Positions 33,819-45,826 of a stretch of 64,000 nucleotides of DNA are shown here, piece after piece. The number at the start of each line of letters is the position of its first letter. Positions within the stretch are counted from its first letter, which is position 1. The stretch is from Bathymodiolus brooksi (Eukaryota; Mollusca; Bivalvia; Mytilida; Modiolidae): positions 91,138,031 through 91,202,030 of the forward strand of contig OY804584.1 of NCBI GenBank assembly GCA_963680875.1, in the 5' to 3' direction. A program made the translations under genes and the position numbers. Under the pieces are notes generated by a model. That model saw nothing but the letters and a program-made list of their open reading frames with translations. It was not told where the DNA came from and did no database searches.

Positions 33819-34995
33819 CAGGGCCCGGTTGTTCAACTTGTTGTTAAATTAACCATATGGTTATATTTAACCATTGGTTAAAGATTTAACCATGGGTTAG
33901 TAAACCAAGGGTTAAAAATGAGTTTTTCAACTTCATTTAACCACTTGGTTAAAATTTAACCAATCAATAACTGCAGGTTTAATATTTAACCAAGACCAAT
34001 ATATCCCACAATTCCTTGTTTATCCTAGCAGCAGATAAATAACAAAATGAATATGGCTGACTCAATCCCCCCTTCTCAGGACAAAAAGCAATACAGTTAT
34101 TAAAAAAAAAGTGAAATCTTGCTTGAGGAATATAACTTATAATTACACGTCATTGTCTAAGGTTATTTGTCCTATATTAAAAAGTATTTTGTACATGATA
34201 GTACGAAAGAGTATATGGACCTTAATAACATTAAAAGAAATGTTAATAAGACGTGTTTAGTGCATTATAATACACTAAGGGTGTGTTATATAGGTGACGA
34301 TAATTTCTTATAACTCATTAAACTACTTTTAATTAAATCTTCTTATTGTCTTACAATTTCAAGAACTGTTAATTTTCATTATGTAAGTTAACCGTCGAAT
34401 ATTTTCTTTAGTTTCCAACATCTCATTAAAATTGGGTCCATGCATGTATGTCAAAAGTCTGTTTTTCTCTCCGATTTTAATGTGTGCATTTCTTTTTATT
34501 TCAATTAACATGCAAACAGTTGTTCATGAATAACAATTAAGAATATTATATAACCCCTTTTCAGTATGAAATGAATGGTTGGTATCTCATATGTAAATTA
34601 TCCAATTTCTCCAATTGATGAGGAATGTCCATGCTGTCATAGAGGAACCTCATGCTATTTTTGAAGTTTTATAATTTTGTTTTTCCAACGCAATTGTACG
34701 ACCAGCGTACTTTCTGATTGATTTAGACTTTTCGTCTATATTGATTTTTGACATTGTTACTAAAAATGGGAGGGGGAGGGGGTGATGATATGACTATTTT
34801 AACCCCGTCACATTCATATGTGCCTTTCCTATGCAAAGGACCTTTGTAAAAGTCATTATTTTTTACTATGGTTTTTGTCTTGAAATGGGTCTTTTACTTC
34901 GCATTTCTCGGTCTGTTGTTAATTTACTCTACTTAGCTTTTGTCATTTTTAACCATTGGTTAAAATTTAACTATAAGTTGAACAACCGGGCCCTG
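33819..34995. mobile_element. 1.18-kb TIR element (CAGGGCCCGG ends)
   Basis: Left end CAGGGCCCGGTTGTTCAACT; right end AGTTGAACAACCGGGCCCTG. Several TTAACCANNGGTTAA-like palindromes lie near the left end and one near the right. No coding frame. A clear target duplication was not found. The hAT-like terminus is suggestive only. Confidence 0.7.
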
Positions 34996-35628
34996 ATGTA
35001 TTTTTGAGTGTGAATAGTGGTCTCCAGAAATGGTAATATTCAACAAAACCTGTTGTGAACACTGAGTCCTAGCATCTAAAGATAAGGTTATAAAGAAGAA
35101 AAGGTTAACATAAATAGTACAGTTCTATTTAGTATTGTGAAGGAAGACAGTTCTAGGATTTCAAAATAAGGTTATTTTTTAACAAACAATCATTAGATTT
35201 TGTACATATGTATTTTAACCCCGTCACATTCATATGTGCCTTTCCTATGCAAAGGACCTTTGTAAAAGTCATTATTTTTTACTATGGTTTTTGTCTTGAA
35301 ATGGGTCTTTTACTTCGCATTTCTCGGTCTGTTGTTAATTTACTCTACTTAGCTTTTGTCATTTTTAACCATTGGTTAAAATTTAACTATAAGTTGAACA
35401 ACCGGGCCCTGATGTATTTTTGAGTGTGAATAGTGGTCTCCAGAAATGGTAATATTCAACAAAACCTGTTGTGAACACTGAGTCCTTGCATCTAAAGATA
35501 AGGTTATAAAGAAGAAAAGGTTAACATAAATAGTACAGTTCTATTTAGTATTGTGAAGGAAGACAGTTCTAGGATTTCAAAATAGGGTTATTTTTTAACA
35601 AACAATCATTAAATTTTGTACATATGTA
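34797..35628. repeat. 416-bp tandem duplication, nearly identical
   Basis: TTTTAACCCCGTCACATTCA starts both copies (34797 and 35213). The copies agree through the TIR-element right end and on to ACAAACAATCATTARATTTT. I see about three single-base differences. Confidence 0.9.
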
Positions 35629-35754
35629 TTTGCATCATAAATGATGGTAGTTCTGGTGTCAAATGCAGGACTAACCAATCCATAAAAACATGATTTCTCT
35701 ATGTGATTATGTATAATAACAGACATAGGATTTCAAGATAGAATTATTTAGTTC

Positions 35755-38350
35755 ACCCACAGATTTTAGTGGGATTTGTCTTACTCGATCTTTAGTTTTG
35801 TTTAATGTTTTGTAGATGTTGTTTGACCTTTTTCTTTTGACCATTGTGTTGTCTGTTCTTTTGTCTTTTGGTCATTGTGTTGTCTGTTCTTCTGTCTTTT
35901 GGTCATTGTGTTGTCTGTCCTTCTGTCTTTTGGTCATTGTGTTGTCTGTTCTTCTGTCTTTTGGTCATTGTGTTGTCTGTTCTTCTGTCTTTTGGTCATT
36001 GTGTTGTCTGTTCTTCTGTCTTTTGGTCATTGTGTTGTCTGTCCTTCTGTCTTTTGGTCATTGTGTTGTCTGTCCTTCTGTCTTTTGGTCATTGTGTTGT
36101 CTGTCCTTCTGTCTTTTGGTCATTGTGTTGTCTGTTCTTCTGTCTTTTGGTCATTGTGTTGTCTGTTCTTCTGTCTTTTGGTCATTGTGTTGTCTGTTCT
36201 TCTGTCTTTTGGTCATTGTGTTGTCTGTTCTTCTGTCTTTTGGTCATTGTGTTGTCTGTCCTTCTGTCTTTTGGTCATTGTGTTGTCTGTCCTTCTGTCT
36301 TTTGGTCATTGTGTTGTCTGTCCTTCTGTCTTTTGGTCATTGTGTTGTCTGTCCTTCTGTCTTTTGGTCATTGTGTTGTCTGTCCTTCTGTCTTTTGGTC
36401 ATTGTGTTGTCTGTTCTTCTGTCTTTTGGTCATTGTGTTGTCTGTTCTTCTGTCTTTTGGTCATTGTGTTGTCTGTTCTTCTGTCTTTTGGTCATTGTGT
36501 TGTCTGTTCTTCTGTCTTTTGGTCATTGTGTTGTCTGTTCTTCTGTCTTTTGGTCATTGTGTTGTCTGTTCTTCTGTCTTTTGGTCATTGTGTTGTCTGT
36601 TCTTCTGTCTTTTGGTCATTGTGTTGTCTGTTCTTCTGTCTTTTGGTCATTGTGTTGTCTGTTCTTCTGTCTTTTGGTCATTGTGTTGTCTGTTCTTCTG
36701 TCTTTTGGTCATTGTGTTGTCTGTTCTTCTGTCTTTTGGTCATTGTGTTGTCTGTTCTTCTGTCTTTTGGTCATTGTGTTGTCTGTTCTTCTGTCTTTTG
36801 GTCATTGTGTTGTCTGTTCTTCTGTCTTTTGGTCATTGTGTTGTCTGTTCTTCTGTCTTTTGGTCATTGTGTTGTCTGTTCTTCTGTCTTTTGGTCATTG
36901 TGTTGTCTGTTCTTCTGTCTTTTGGTCATTGTGTTGTCTGTTCTTCTGTCTTTTGGTCATTGTGTTGTCTGTTCTTCTGTCTTTTGGTCATTGTGTTGTC
37001 TGTTCTTCTGTCTTTTGGTCATTGTGTTGTCTGTTCTTCTGTCTTTTGGTCATTGTGTTGTCTGTTCTTCTGTCTTTTGGTCATTGTGTTGTCTGTTCTT
37101 CTGTCTTTTGGTCATTGTGTTGTCTGTTCTTCTGTCTTTTGGTCATTGTGTTGTCTGTTCTTCTGTCTTTTGGTCATTGTGTTGTCTGTTCTTCTGTCTT
37201 TTGGTCATTGTGTTGTCTGTTCTTCTGTCTTTTGGTCATTGTGTTGTCTGTTCTTCTGTCTTTTGGTCATTGTGTTGTCTGTTCTTCTGTCTTTTGGTCA
37301 TTGTGTTGTCTGTTCTTCTGTCTTTTGGTCATTGTGTTGTCTGTTCTTCTGTCTTTTGGTCATTGTGTTGTCTGTTCTTGTCTTTTGGTCATTGTGTTGT
37401 CTGTTCTTCTGTCTTTTGGTCATTGTGTTGTCTGTTCTTCTGTCTTTTGGTCATTGTGTTGTCTGTTCTTCTGTCTTTTGGTCATTGTGTTGTCTGTTCT
37501 TCTGTCTTTTGGTCATTGTGTTGTCTGTTCTTCTGTCTTTTGGTCATTGTGTTGTCTGTTCTTCTGTCTTTTGGTCATTGTGTTGTCTGTTCTTCTGTCT
37601 TTTGGTCATTGTGTTGTCTGTTCTTCTGTCTTTTGGTCATTGTGTTGTCTGTTCTTCTGTCTTTTGGTCATTGTGTTGTCTGTTCTTCTGTCTTTTGGTC
37701 ATTGTGTTGTCTGTTCTTCTGTCTTTTGGTCATTGTGTTGTCTGTTCTTCTGTCTTTTGGTCATTGTGTTGTCTGTTCTTCTGTCTTTTGGTCATTGTGT
37801 TGTCTGTTCTTCTGTCTTTTGGTCATTGTGTTGTCTGTCCTTCTGTCTTTTGGTCATTGTGTTGTCTGTCCTTCTGTCTTTTGGTCATTGTGTTGTCTGT
37901 CCTTCTGTCTTTTGGTCATTGTGTTGTCTGTTCTTCTGTCTTTTGGTCATTGTGTTGTCTGTTCTTCTGTCTTTTGGTCATTGTGTTGTCTGTTCTTCTG
38001 TCTTTTGGTCATTGTGTTGTCTGTTCTTCTGTCTTTTGGTCATTGTGTTGTCTGTTCTTCTGTCTTTTGGTCATTGTGTTGTCTGTTCTTCTGTCTTTTG
38101 GTCATTGTGTTGTCTGTTCTTCTGTCTTTTGGTCATTGTGTTGTCTGTTCTTCTGTCTTTTGGTCATTGTGTTGTCTGTTCTTCTGTCTTTTGGTCATTG
38201 TGTTGTCTGTTCTTCTGTCTTTTGGTCATTGTGTTGTCTGTTCTTCTGTCTTTTGGTCATTGTGTTGTCTGTTCTTCTGTCTTTTGGTCATTGTGTTGTC
38301 TGTTCTTCTTCGATTTACAGATTCTGATTACCCCTTTGGTATCTTCAAAC
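35755..38350 (+). mobile_element. Penelope-like 3' tail split by an expanded 31-bp array
   Basis: Left of the array: TTTTAGTGGGATTTGTCTTA and CTCGATCTTTAGTTTTGTTT. Right of it: CGATTTACAGATTCTGATTA and CCCCTTTGGTATCTTCAAAC. The unexpanded equivalent at 33165-33285 has the same left and right parts with a single TTTTGGCCATTGTGTTGTTT unit between. Confidence 0.75.
35836..38308. repeat. 31-bp minisatellite, about 80 copies
   Basis: Unit: TCTTCTGTCTTTTGGTCATT plus GTGTTGTCTGT (31 bp). Main variant is C for T in GTYCTT, clustered at about 35.92-36.4 kb and 37.83-37.91 kb. One unit near 37377 has lost 3 bp. Because 31 is not a multiple of 3 and the unit has no plus-strand stop in any frame, all three plus frames stay open for over 800 codons. 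These frames are an artefact. Confidence 0.97.
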
Positions 38351-38659
38351 TCTTTTTACAATCATCAGTTACTGGGTTTAAAAAATACAGGACAAAATTG
38401 AACAAAACAAGATTTTTATTTGTGATTATTTATTGTCAGCAAAAATAATGAGTTATTAATAAAGTTAAAATGATCGTGTAGAGAAAGCAGTATCAAAAGA
38501 GACTATTCACAGCTCCTGATGAGTATTGCACAAACATTGGTTTACATATAAATTTGTTTCAAATCACTTCACATGAAAATAAACTCTTTTTTTTATCTTT
38601 TTTTCTCCCTGTCATCTTCCAAGTCATGCTTAAACAACTTCGTCATATTTGGTGTTAGG

Positions 38660-38765
38660 TGTTATGGGTGTTTAACGCCACCTTCAACTATATTTCAGCT
38701 ATATGGTGGCGTTCAGTTTTATTGGTGGGGAAAACCACTGACCCGTCACAAGTCATATTTGGAAC
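38660..38765 (-). repeat. SINE-B fragment
   Basis: GTGTTTAACGCCACCTTCAA and GGCGTTCAGTTTTATTGGTG; the head is lost. Confidence 0.65.
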
Positions 38766-39013
38766 TCTTCTAAGTATCAAAGAGTGACCTCCATGAACTG
38801 AATCACATGACATAGGGTTCATCTCTATCCACAGACAAACTTGGACCAGCACGTTTTCAATTCAAAACATTAGTATAATAAATACATATCATAACACATA
38901 TTAGAATTTAGAAAAATTAATGACTGTCAAAAGAGAGATAACTCCAACACAAAAATTGACATGGCCGATTTTAGCTAATCAGTTTATTTGGCCTTCCAAT
39001 TTTTTGACTGTGA

Positions 39014-39278
39014 GGGTTGGGTTTATGATGTTTAACACCACTTTCATCAATATTTCAGTTATATCATGGCGGTCAGTTTTATTGGTGGAGGAAACCAGAG
39101 TACCAGGAGAAAACCACTGACCTGTCGTAAGTAACTGACAAACTTTATCACATAATGTTGTATCAAGTACACCTCACCTTCAGCAGGAATCAAACTCACA
39201 ACTTTAATGGTGATAGGCACTGATTGCACAGGTGGTTGTAAATCAAACTACCATATGATCATGATCATGACGACCCCC
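39014..39278 (-). repeat. SINE-B copy, near full length
   Basis: GGGTTTATGATGTTTAACAC, GGTGGAGGAAACCAGAGTAC, CAGGAATCAAACTCACAACT and TGGTTGTAAATCAAACTACC in order. Confidence 0.85.
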
Positions 39279-39304
39279 TTGACTGTGAGTGTACCTGGTT
39301 AGGT

Positions 39305-39706
39305 TATACTAGAAACGTGTCGGCACACTAAATTAGATATCTATGGTTTACAGAAACGTGTCGGCACACTTAATTAGATATCCATGGTTTACAGAAACGT
39401 GTCGGCACACTTAATTAGATATCCATGGCTTACAGAAACGTGTCGGCACACTAAATTAGATATCTATGGTTTACAGAAACGTGTCGGCACACTAAATTAG
39501 ATATCTATGATGGTTTACAGAAACGTGTCGGCACACTTAATTAGATATCCATGGTTTACAGAAACGTGTCGGCACACTAAATTAGATATCTATGGTTTAC
39601 AGAAACGTGTCGTCACACTTAATTAGATATCCATGGTTTACAGAAACGTGTCGGCACACTTAATTAAATATCCATGGTTTACAGAAACGTGTCAGCACAC
39701 TAAATT
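39305..39706. repeat. 41-bp tandem array
   Basis: About ten copies of GAAACGTGTCGGCACACTWA followed by ATTAGATATCYATGGTTTACA. It runs straight into the 312-bp tandem element at 39706, so the two may form one mobile unit. Confidence 0.95.
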
Positions 39707-40622
39707 AGCTGCAGTTAAAATTTGAGCTCATTTTGACTTATACTAAAGCAGCAATGGACAATTGAAGAAATTTATATTTTTAGTAACAGCAGCCATCTTG
39801 AATGGAGGGCAGGGCTGTCGGACACAATTTTGAAAGGGACCCACCCAAGGACTATCCCTGCCAGGTTTAGTGTAATTTGGTTCAGCGGTGTCAGAGGAGA
39901 AGATTTAAATGTGATCTTTTATCAAAATATGCATAATTTGCATAATCGGTATAAATCGGCTGAAAGAAAAATTTCACAGAAAAACCCAGAATAAATGTCA
40001 AACTACTCCTTGCCATGTAGCTGCAGTTAAAATTTGAGCTCATTTTGACTTATAATAAAGCAGCAATGGACAATTGAAGAAATTTCAATTTTTAGTAACA
40101 GCAGCCATCTTGAATGGAGGGCGGGGCTGTCGGACACAATTTTGAAAGGGACTCACCCAAGGACCATCCCTGCCATGCTTAGTGTAATTTGGTTCCACGG
40201 TTTCAGATGAGAAGATTTAAATGTTATCTTTAATCAAAATATGCCTAATTTGCATAATCGGTATAAATCGGCTGAAAGAAAAATTTCACAGAAAAACCCT
40301 GAATATATGTTAAACTACTCCTTGCCATGTAGCTGCAGTTAAAATTTAAGCTCATTTTGACTTATACTAAAGCAGCAATGGACAATTAAAATTTCATCCC
40401 CCCTTTTTTCTATTTTTAGCTTGGCGGCCATCTTGGTTGGAAGTTGGGATCACCGGACACAATTTTGGAAGGGTGCCATCCAAGGACCATTCCACCAAAG
40501 TTTGGTTCAAATTGGCCCAGTGGCTTCAGAGGAGTTGATTAAAATGTGAAAAGTTAACGGACAGACGACGGACGCTCAGTGGTGACAATAGCTCACATGA
40601 CCCTTTGGGTCAGGTGAGCTAA
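39706..40622 (+). repeat. 312-bp tandem-repeat mobile element, copy 2
   Basis: AGCTGCAGTTAAAATTTGAG at 39706, 40018 and 40330 (312-bp period). A final diverged unit contains TCCCCCCTTTTTTCTATTTT. The terminal stem-loop at 40590-40620 and AAAAA follow, as in copy 1. Confidence 0.9.
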
Positions 40623-41348
40623 AAATAGACCAAAGACTAAACTGAACTGGTTTGCAATCGTGCACATATCTACAATGTGAAGTACACAGCTATTTAGTAG
40701 AATTGATTACATACCAAAAATATAAAAAATATTGTTGAAAAATAATAACGTTCAGAAGGTGCGCAATATGAATGCAAATGTTAAATCAGGGTTAAAAGCT
40801 GAAATAGGTGTTGATTACACAAAATAGGTAGCCTCTTTTATCCTCCATCCCCATATCCATGTCATCTCTACAGGTAAAATGTAGTTTTGATTAATGTTGC
40901 CAGAAAATACAGTCTCTCCTGGTGTGGTGATGGTCATAAAACATAAAGAAAGCGAGGCTTTAAATCTTTTTATTTCCTGGCTATGATCATGTATTATTTT
41001 TATCTTGTTACTTTCAAAATGTAGAAAACTTACTCTTAACATCATGGAAACTTATTGATACTTGACATTACAAATGAAATTCTCACTGTGACAATGTACA
41101 TGTAATTCTTTATATTTAGTATGAATCTTTTTGGGTTCGTTAGGAATAAATTGTATGCTTTTCTTGGTTATTGCATATGGTAGTTACAGAATAAAATAGA
41201 ACATATGTGACATATGTATTAACATTAGAAAATACCTGTAATAAAACATAGGTCAATGATATCTATATTAGTGTAATAAATCATAGGAATTTAAAATACA
41301 ACCTTAAGTTACAAGAGACATTGTCTGAAGTTACACAAGATGTTCTAA
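40623..41348. other. Intergenic, no recognised feature
   Basis: A 76-codon minus-strand frame (40815-41045) has no recognisable domain. Otherwise AT-rich. Confidence 0.4.
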
Positions 41349-41647
41349 GGGAACGATCATTTAACTTTGGGGAGGAAGGGGGGGGGGGGCTGGTTTTTTT
41401 CTGGAATTTTTTTTTTTGTTGCCATATTTTATAGAAAAAAATAAAGACCAGAGAAATACAAAAATACTAATAAGCTGATCCTGCAGTTTTCAACAACAAA
41501 TCTTGGGTAAAATTAAAATTTTGTTTACAGATTTGTCATGTTAAAAACAGAAATAATCTGTTTTTGTGAAAGAACATTTCTGGATAGAGGGTAAAAAAAC
41601 CATAGACCCCCCTCCAAAGAAAAAACAAAATTTAGATGGTCAGTCCC
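41349..41647. mobile_element. PIF/Harbinger-like MITE, family 1 (TSD TAA)
   Basis: GGGAACGATCATTTAACTTT at the left, TTTAGATGGTCAGTCCC at the right, TAA on both sides. The interior has poly-G/poly-T and poly-A tracts. Confidence 0.8.
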
Positions 41648-41860
41648 TAACAGGTAAACAAACAATTTTACCTGTAGTAATTAAAGTTTTGAGCCTCATT
41701 TATATAAAATCAATGTTACATTTAATTATTGCATGAGCGCAATATCCCTTTGGATAGCCGCCATCAAACCCCAAATAAATAAAATATTGCATGAGAAAAC
41801 AATATGATGCATAAACTATGACTTTGGTGACTAATAATTAATAAATTAAATATAATATTA

Positions 41861-42325
41861 CAGTGTAACCTGTCTAAACTGAACCCTCTAGGACCAACTT
41901 TTGTCTACAGATATAGACAGGTGTTTGGTTTATAAAGAATAATGGTGTCCAACATATTGTGTTGTGTTTTTGTTTTGTTTTTCTTTGGCTTGTGTGACCA
42001 ATGTTGCCAGTTTCTCTGGGTTGTCCATTTTTGATTGCCCCTATGGTGTTTTCTCTAACGTTTATTAACACAGACTTTGTATTCAGAATAGACAGGTGTT
42101 CAGTTTATACAGCTTAATAATTAAATAAAGTTAAAATGTAGAAAATCTTTTTTTTTTTTTTTTTTTTTATTATTATTTACAGGTATATAACCTGTAAATA
42201 AAAAAAAAGAGAAGATTTTCTACATTTTAACTTTATTTAAAGTTAGTTTTAACTTTATTTAAAGTTAGTTTTTTTTTTTACAGGATTCTGGTTCATTCAA
42301 GGTTCAGATTAGACAGGTTTGACTG
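41861..42325. mobile_element. TA-flanked TIR element (CAGTGTAACCTGTCTAAAC), with internal palindrome
   Basis: Left end CAGTGTAACCTGTCTAAACT, right end AGATTAGACAGGTTTGACTG, flanked by TA. The ends resemble pogo/Tigger-type Tc1-mariner TIRs. The same family is at 47645-48460 and 57590-57969. A 121-bp inverted repeat lies at 42121-42241. The 65-codon frame inside is not supported. Confidence 0.75.
42121..42241. repeat. Near-perfect inverted repeat (~58-bp arms)
   Basis: TTAAATAAAGTTAAAATGTA at the left and TACATTTTAACTTTATTTAA at the right. The arms meet at TTTACAGGTATATAACCTGTAAA and include long T and A runs. Confidence 0.9.
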
Positions 42326-42774
42326 TATAACAAATCTAATACACTGTACAAAGTATATGTACACACAAACACACACATGCACATAAATATACATATATCT
42401 TATACATTACTAATTGTTAAAAGATTGCTAAAAGGCATGAAATTTTAAGTGGAATTATCATACTGATGAAAATTGTTGTAGTTATTGGGAAACTATTTTG
42501 CTATGAATATATTGGAATTTAACACTAAATAGATGAGCACAATTATGACGGTATTTATCAATTCACCCGTATCAAATAATTAAAAGTGCTGTAAGACACC
42601 ACCCATAAACATCAACCAGTATCAGGAGGTACTTGGAATGTCTGATGACGGTATTTGTAAAGATTACTTCACTCGTCTTTTGATTTCTTATTGATTACCC
42701 AGAATCTGGTATTTTAAATCCTATAAACCCAAAACAGCATCAAAATCACTAAGTTCCCTTATATAGCATTTATT

Positions 42775-42975
42775 AACAGAAGTAGGGAGTACTGCTCAAC
42801 TGCACATGAGGGGCTGTTTTACATTCAATTTAGTTAATGAGTTATATTCATTATTGAAGATGCTACTGTGACTGAAATGTTGAACAGCAATAAAAGCCCT
42901 GTTCCAATTTTTGTCTAAGAGTAATGTTGGATAGTCTCTCATGTTCATTTACATCCACATTTACCCCAATTTCCT
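42775..42975 (+). repeat. Dispersed repeat, unexpanded relative of 56095-57400
   Basis: ACAGAAGTAGGGAGTACTGC, GATGCTACTGTGACTGAAAT, AACAGCAATAAAAGCCCTGT and one GATAGTCTCTCATGTTCATT unit. Same order as 56090-56290. Confidence 0.75.
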
Positions 42976-45255
42976 TGATATTTAGAATTTTCATAAATAT
43001 GCAGTGTTTATTTTCCTTTGCACAAAAATGTGTTCTTTCCATAAAATATTCATATCTACACAATTTACCCCTATTGAAATTATATACAAAAAAATATATA
43101 CCCAAAGAAAGACAACTCTTGCACACACAAAAAATAAGAAAAGGGGAGATAATATTTTTACATTTAGCAAACAGGGAATGGTTGGTATTGGATTGGCTCT
43201 TTAAAAATATACATGCACATCAAATATATCTACAAGTATATACAACATATACATACAATATATTCATTTGAAATTATAGAAAAAAATCTTCAAATTCAAT
43301 GTACAAATAATTTTACAATTTTACAATGTAAAGCAGGAACTGACCCTACATTTTTTTTTTATCTATTCCATATTAATTTCTTGGCAGTCTTATGGTGAAA
43401 AGATTTTTGGAGAGAAAAAAAAGTTATAAGTAAGTCAAAATTAGGAATTTCCAGAATGTTCATAATAAAAACATAGATATCAAATCTAGTGTGCATGACA
43501 TGTTTCTGGAATCATCTTCATCAGGTACGCTCAAAAGTTCAAAAAATTATGGAAAACCAAAATAACTTTAAAAACACTAAAATGACCAAGGATCAGGTTC
43601 GTTTAAACGCTTGGCTGAAACTAGAATATTGTATCCAGTTTTTTTTTAATAGGAGACAACTGTGTTTGTGTTTAATTACTACAACATTCACAAATCACAA
43701 GAAAGTTTTATGTACATGTATATAAATATCAGATCAAATCTATTGTGGGTTTTAACTCATTTGATAGTTGTACATTTTTATTGTAAATAGTAAGTAATAA
43801 TAATATCATCCAGTTATTTATATTTTATCATTTTAGTTGGATAAATACAAATATACATGTAACAGGAACATTAGATACACATCTTGGCACTTGTATGAAA
43901 TTCACAGATTTAAATTTTAGAAATTATTGCATAATTTTGGTTTATTACACTCAGGCATAGATAATCATAGGTGGTTTTAGCTTAATTAGGTCTGGACATT
44001 TCTAGGATTTTTTACTCTTTCAAGGTTGGTTATTGAAATTTAGTATTTCAATAGTTTGAGTTCAAACACCACTGAAAAAGAAGCATTGTTACTCAGGTGT
44101 TAGACTGCAGGGTATATATACAATCACACATATTCAACTCCAGATTATATTCCCAGAGTTCAGGTATATAAATCTTATGCCAGGAATGTGACATTACATA
44201 CATTGTCTGGCACCTGAATAACTAATATATTATGGTTTTCCTAAACAAAAATTCATTTTTGGATCACAACTGATAGTTGAAAATATATTTTTGGAGAAAA
44301 TCAGATAATACATCAATATATTTTGGTATCAATGACAACATTGGAATGTATGAAGGGATTATAGAACAGGAGGCAGAAAAATGTTTTCCTACGATACAAA
44401 AATTGGATTTTTTTTTTTAAATGAAAAATTGATAACTGTTCAATCTAATTAAGATTAGATCTTGAATTACTCCCCCTTTGATGCACAACATATCAGAAAA
44501 GGGGGTGGGGGAGGCAATAAAGATCTAATTTTAATTAGACTGATAAATTTCTACATTATCTAACAAAATTTCTTGTTAATAGCAGCAGGGTCAGATAATA
44601 AACTATTTGTTGCATCTTTCAGGCAAAGGTATTTTTTCTATAAAATTTGACAGAAGAAAAAATAAATTAAAAAAATACCACTCCCCCTAAAAGTTAAATG
44701 GTTGTTCTTTAAGAAAGAAATCAATAAATAAATGTTAATATCACAAGAAATTAATCAAAATTTCTATAAAGAAACTATAACAGGTAACTAAATAAGATTC
44801 AAATAGGTTTTATGAGATCAACAATTTTGCATAATTACATAATATTACTGCATTTCAAATTATTGACTTTAATTCAATGAGAAATAATTGTTTTCCTGTT
44901 TTCGATATGAATTTCATAACATGTTTATTCTTTTGGTTTATTATTTACCTGTCTCAAAATTTAGCTTTATTGTTGTTTTTGGGTAGTGTGTGTGATTATT
45001 ATGAATTTATTTTGAGGTATTTGGAATTGGTCATTTATTCAATGAAATATTTGTAAATAATAAAAAAAATCATGTTCAAAAGGATAAATAAAATTTAAAT
45101 TAATAAAAAATATGAGGAATATTTACATCTAATCTCACTTAAAAATGAATTACTAATCAGAACCTCTTACTTATAAATGTTAACTCTCTGACACAGAGAA
45201 CTTGATTGATTCTGTATCACTACACTAAGTTATAACATCTACCACACATCAAAAA
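42976..45255. other. Intergenic / downstream of TBC1D5, no gene seen
   Basis: AT-rich. The short frames at 42863-43725 have no supported homology. A fragment near 44690-44712 (TAAAAGTTAAATGGTTGTTC) looks like a lone family-1 MITE end. A minus-strand AATAAA at about 45006-45011 is a candidate polyadenylation signal for TBC1D5, about 0.8 kb after the stop; unproven. Confidence 0.4.
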
Positions 45256-45535
45256 TAAGCTCCTCCCCTTTACTGCAGGACTACAAATTCATGTCATATG
45301 ACTGAACTATTTGGTAGCTCTCCCCCATTACTGTGGGACAACAAATTTGTCATTTGACTGGATTATTTTGTAGCTCCTCTCCTTTACTGTGGGACAATAA
45401 ATTTATGTCATTTGATTAGATTACTTTGTAGCTCCTCCCCTTTACTGTGGGACAATAGATTTATGTCATTTGATTAGATTACTTTGTAGCTCCTCCCCTT
45501 TAATGTGGGATTAAAAACTGATATCATATGACTGG
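45256..45535. repeat. 58-bp tandem array downstream of TBC1D5 stop
   Basis: Five units with GCTCCTCCCCTTTACTGTGG and TTATGTCATTTGATTAGATT. It lies 0.3 kb past the stop codon, so it may be in the 3' UTR. Confidence 0.9.
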
Positions 45536-45826
45536 ACTAGTTCGTCGTCTGTTGCTGATTTTTGCAAGCAAACACATAATATGAAGGTGTGGCTTATCTA
45601 CAATGATAGATATCTCATGATGTCAACCAATCCTGTGGCAGAGGTTATAGTGATTGACGTATGATACCCAGAATCCTTTGTGTGGAGATTGATAAATGTC
45701 TATTAGATTAAAATTTTTTACACCTTAATATTTTAAATAATATAAGAAATTAAAAATAATGCACAAAAATCCTGGCTAAATTAACAATGCATGAAAATGG
45801 TTGTAATAACTTAATATAGTTTTAGA

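Noticed and set aside
35816..38448. Three overlapping open frames of over 800 codons with Cys/Leu/Phe repeats
   Set aside because: They are the three readings of one stop-free 31-bp repeat whose length is not a multiple of 3. No splice, codon or domain evidence for a protein.
40815..41045. 76-codon minus-strand frame downstream of TBC1D5
   Set aside because: No recognisable domain and no exon-like splice sites linking it to TBC1D5.
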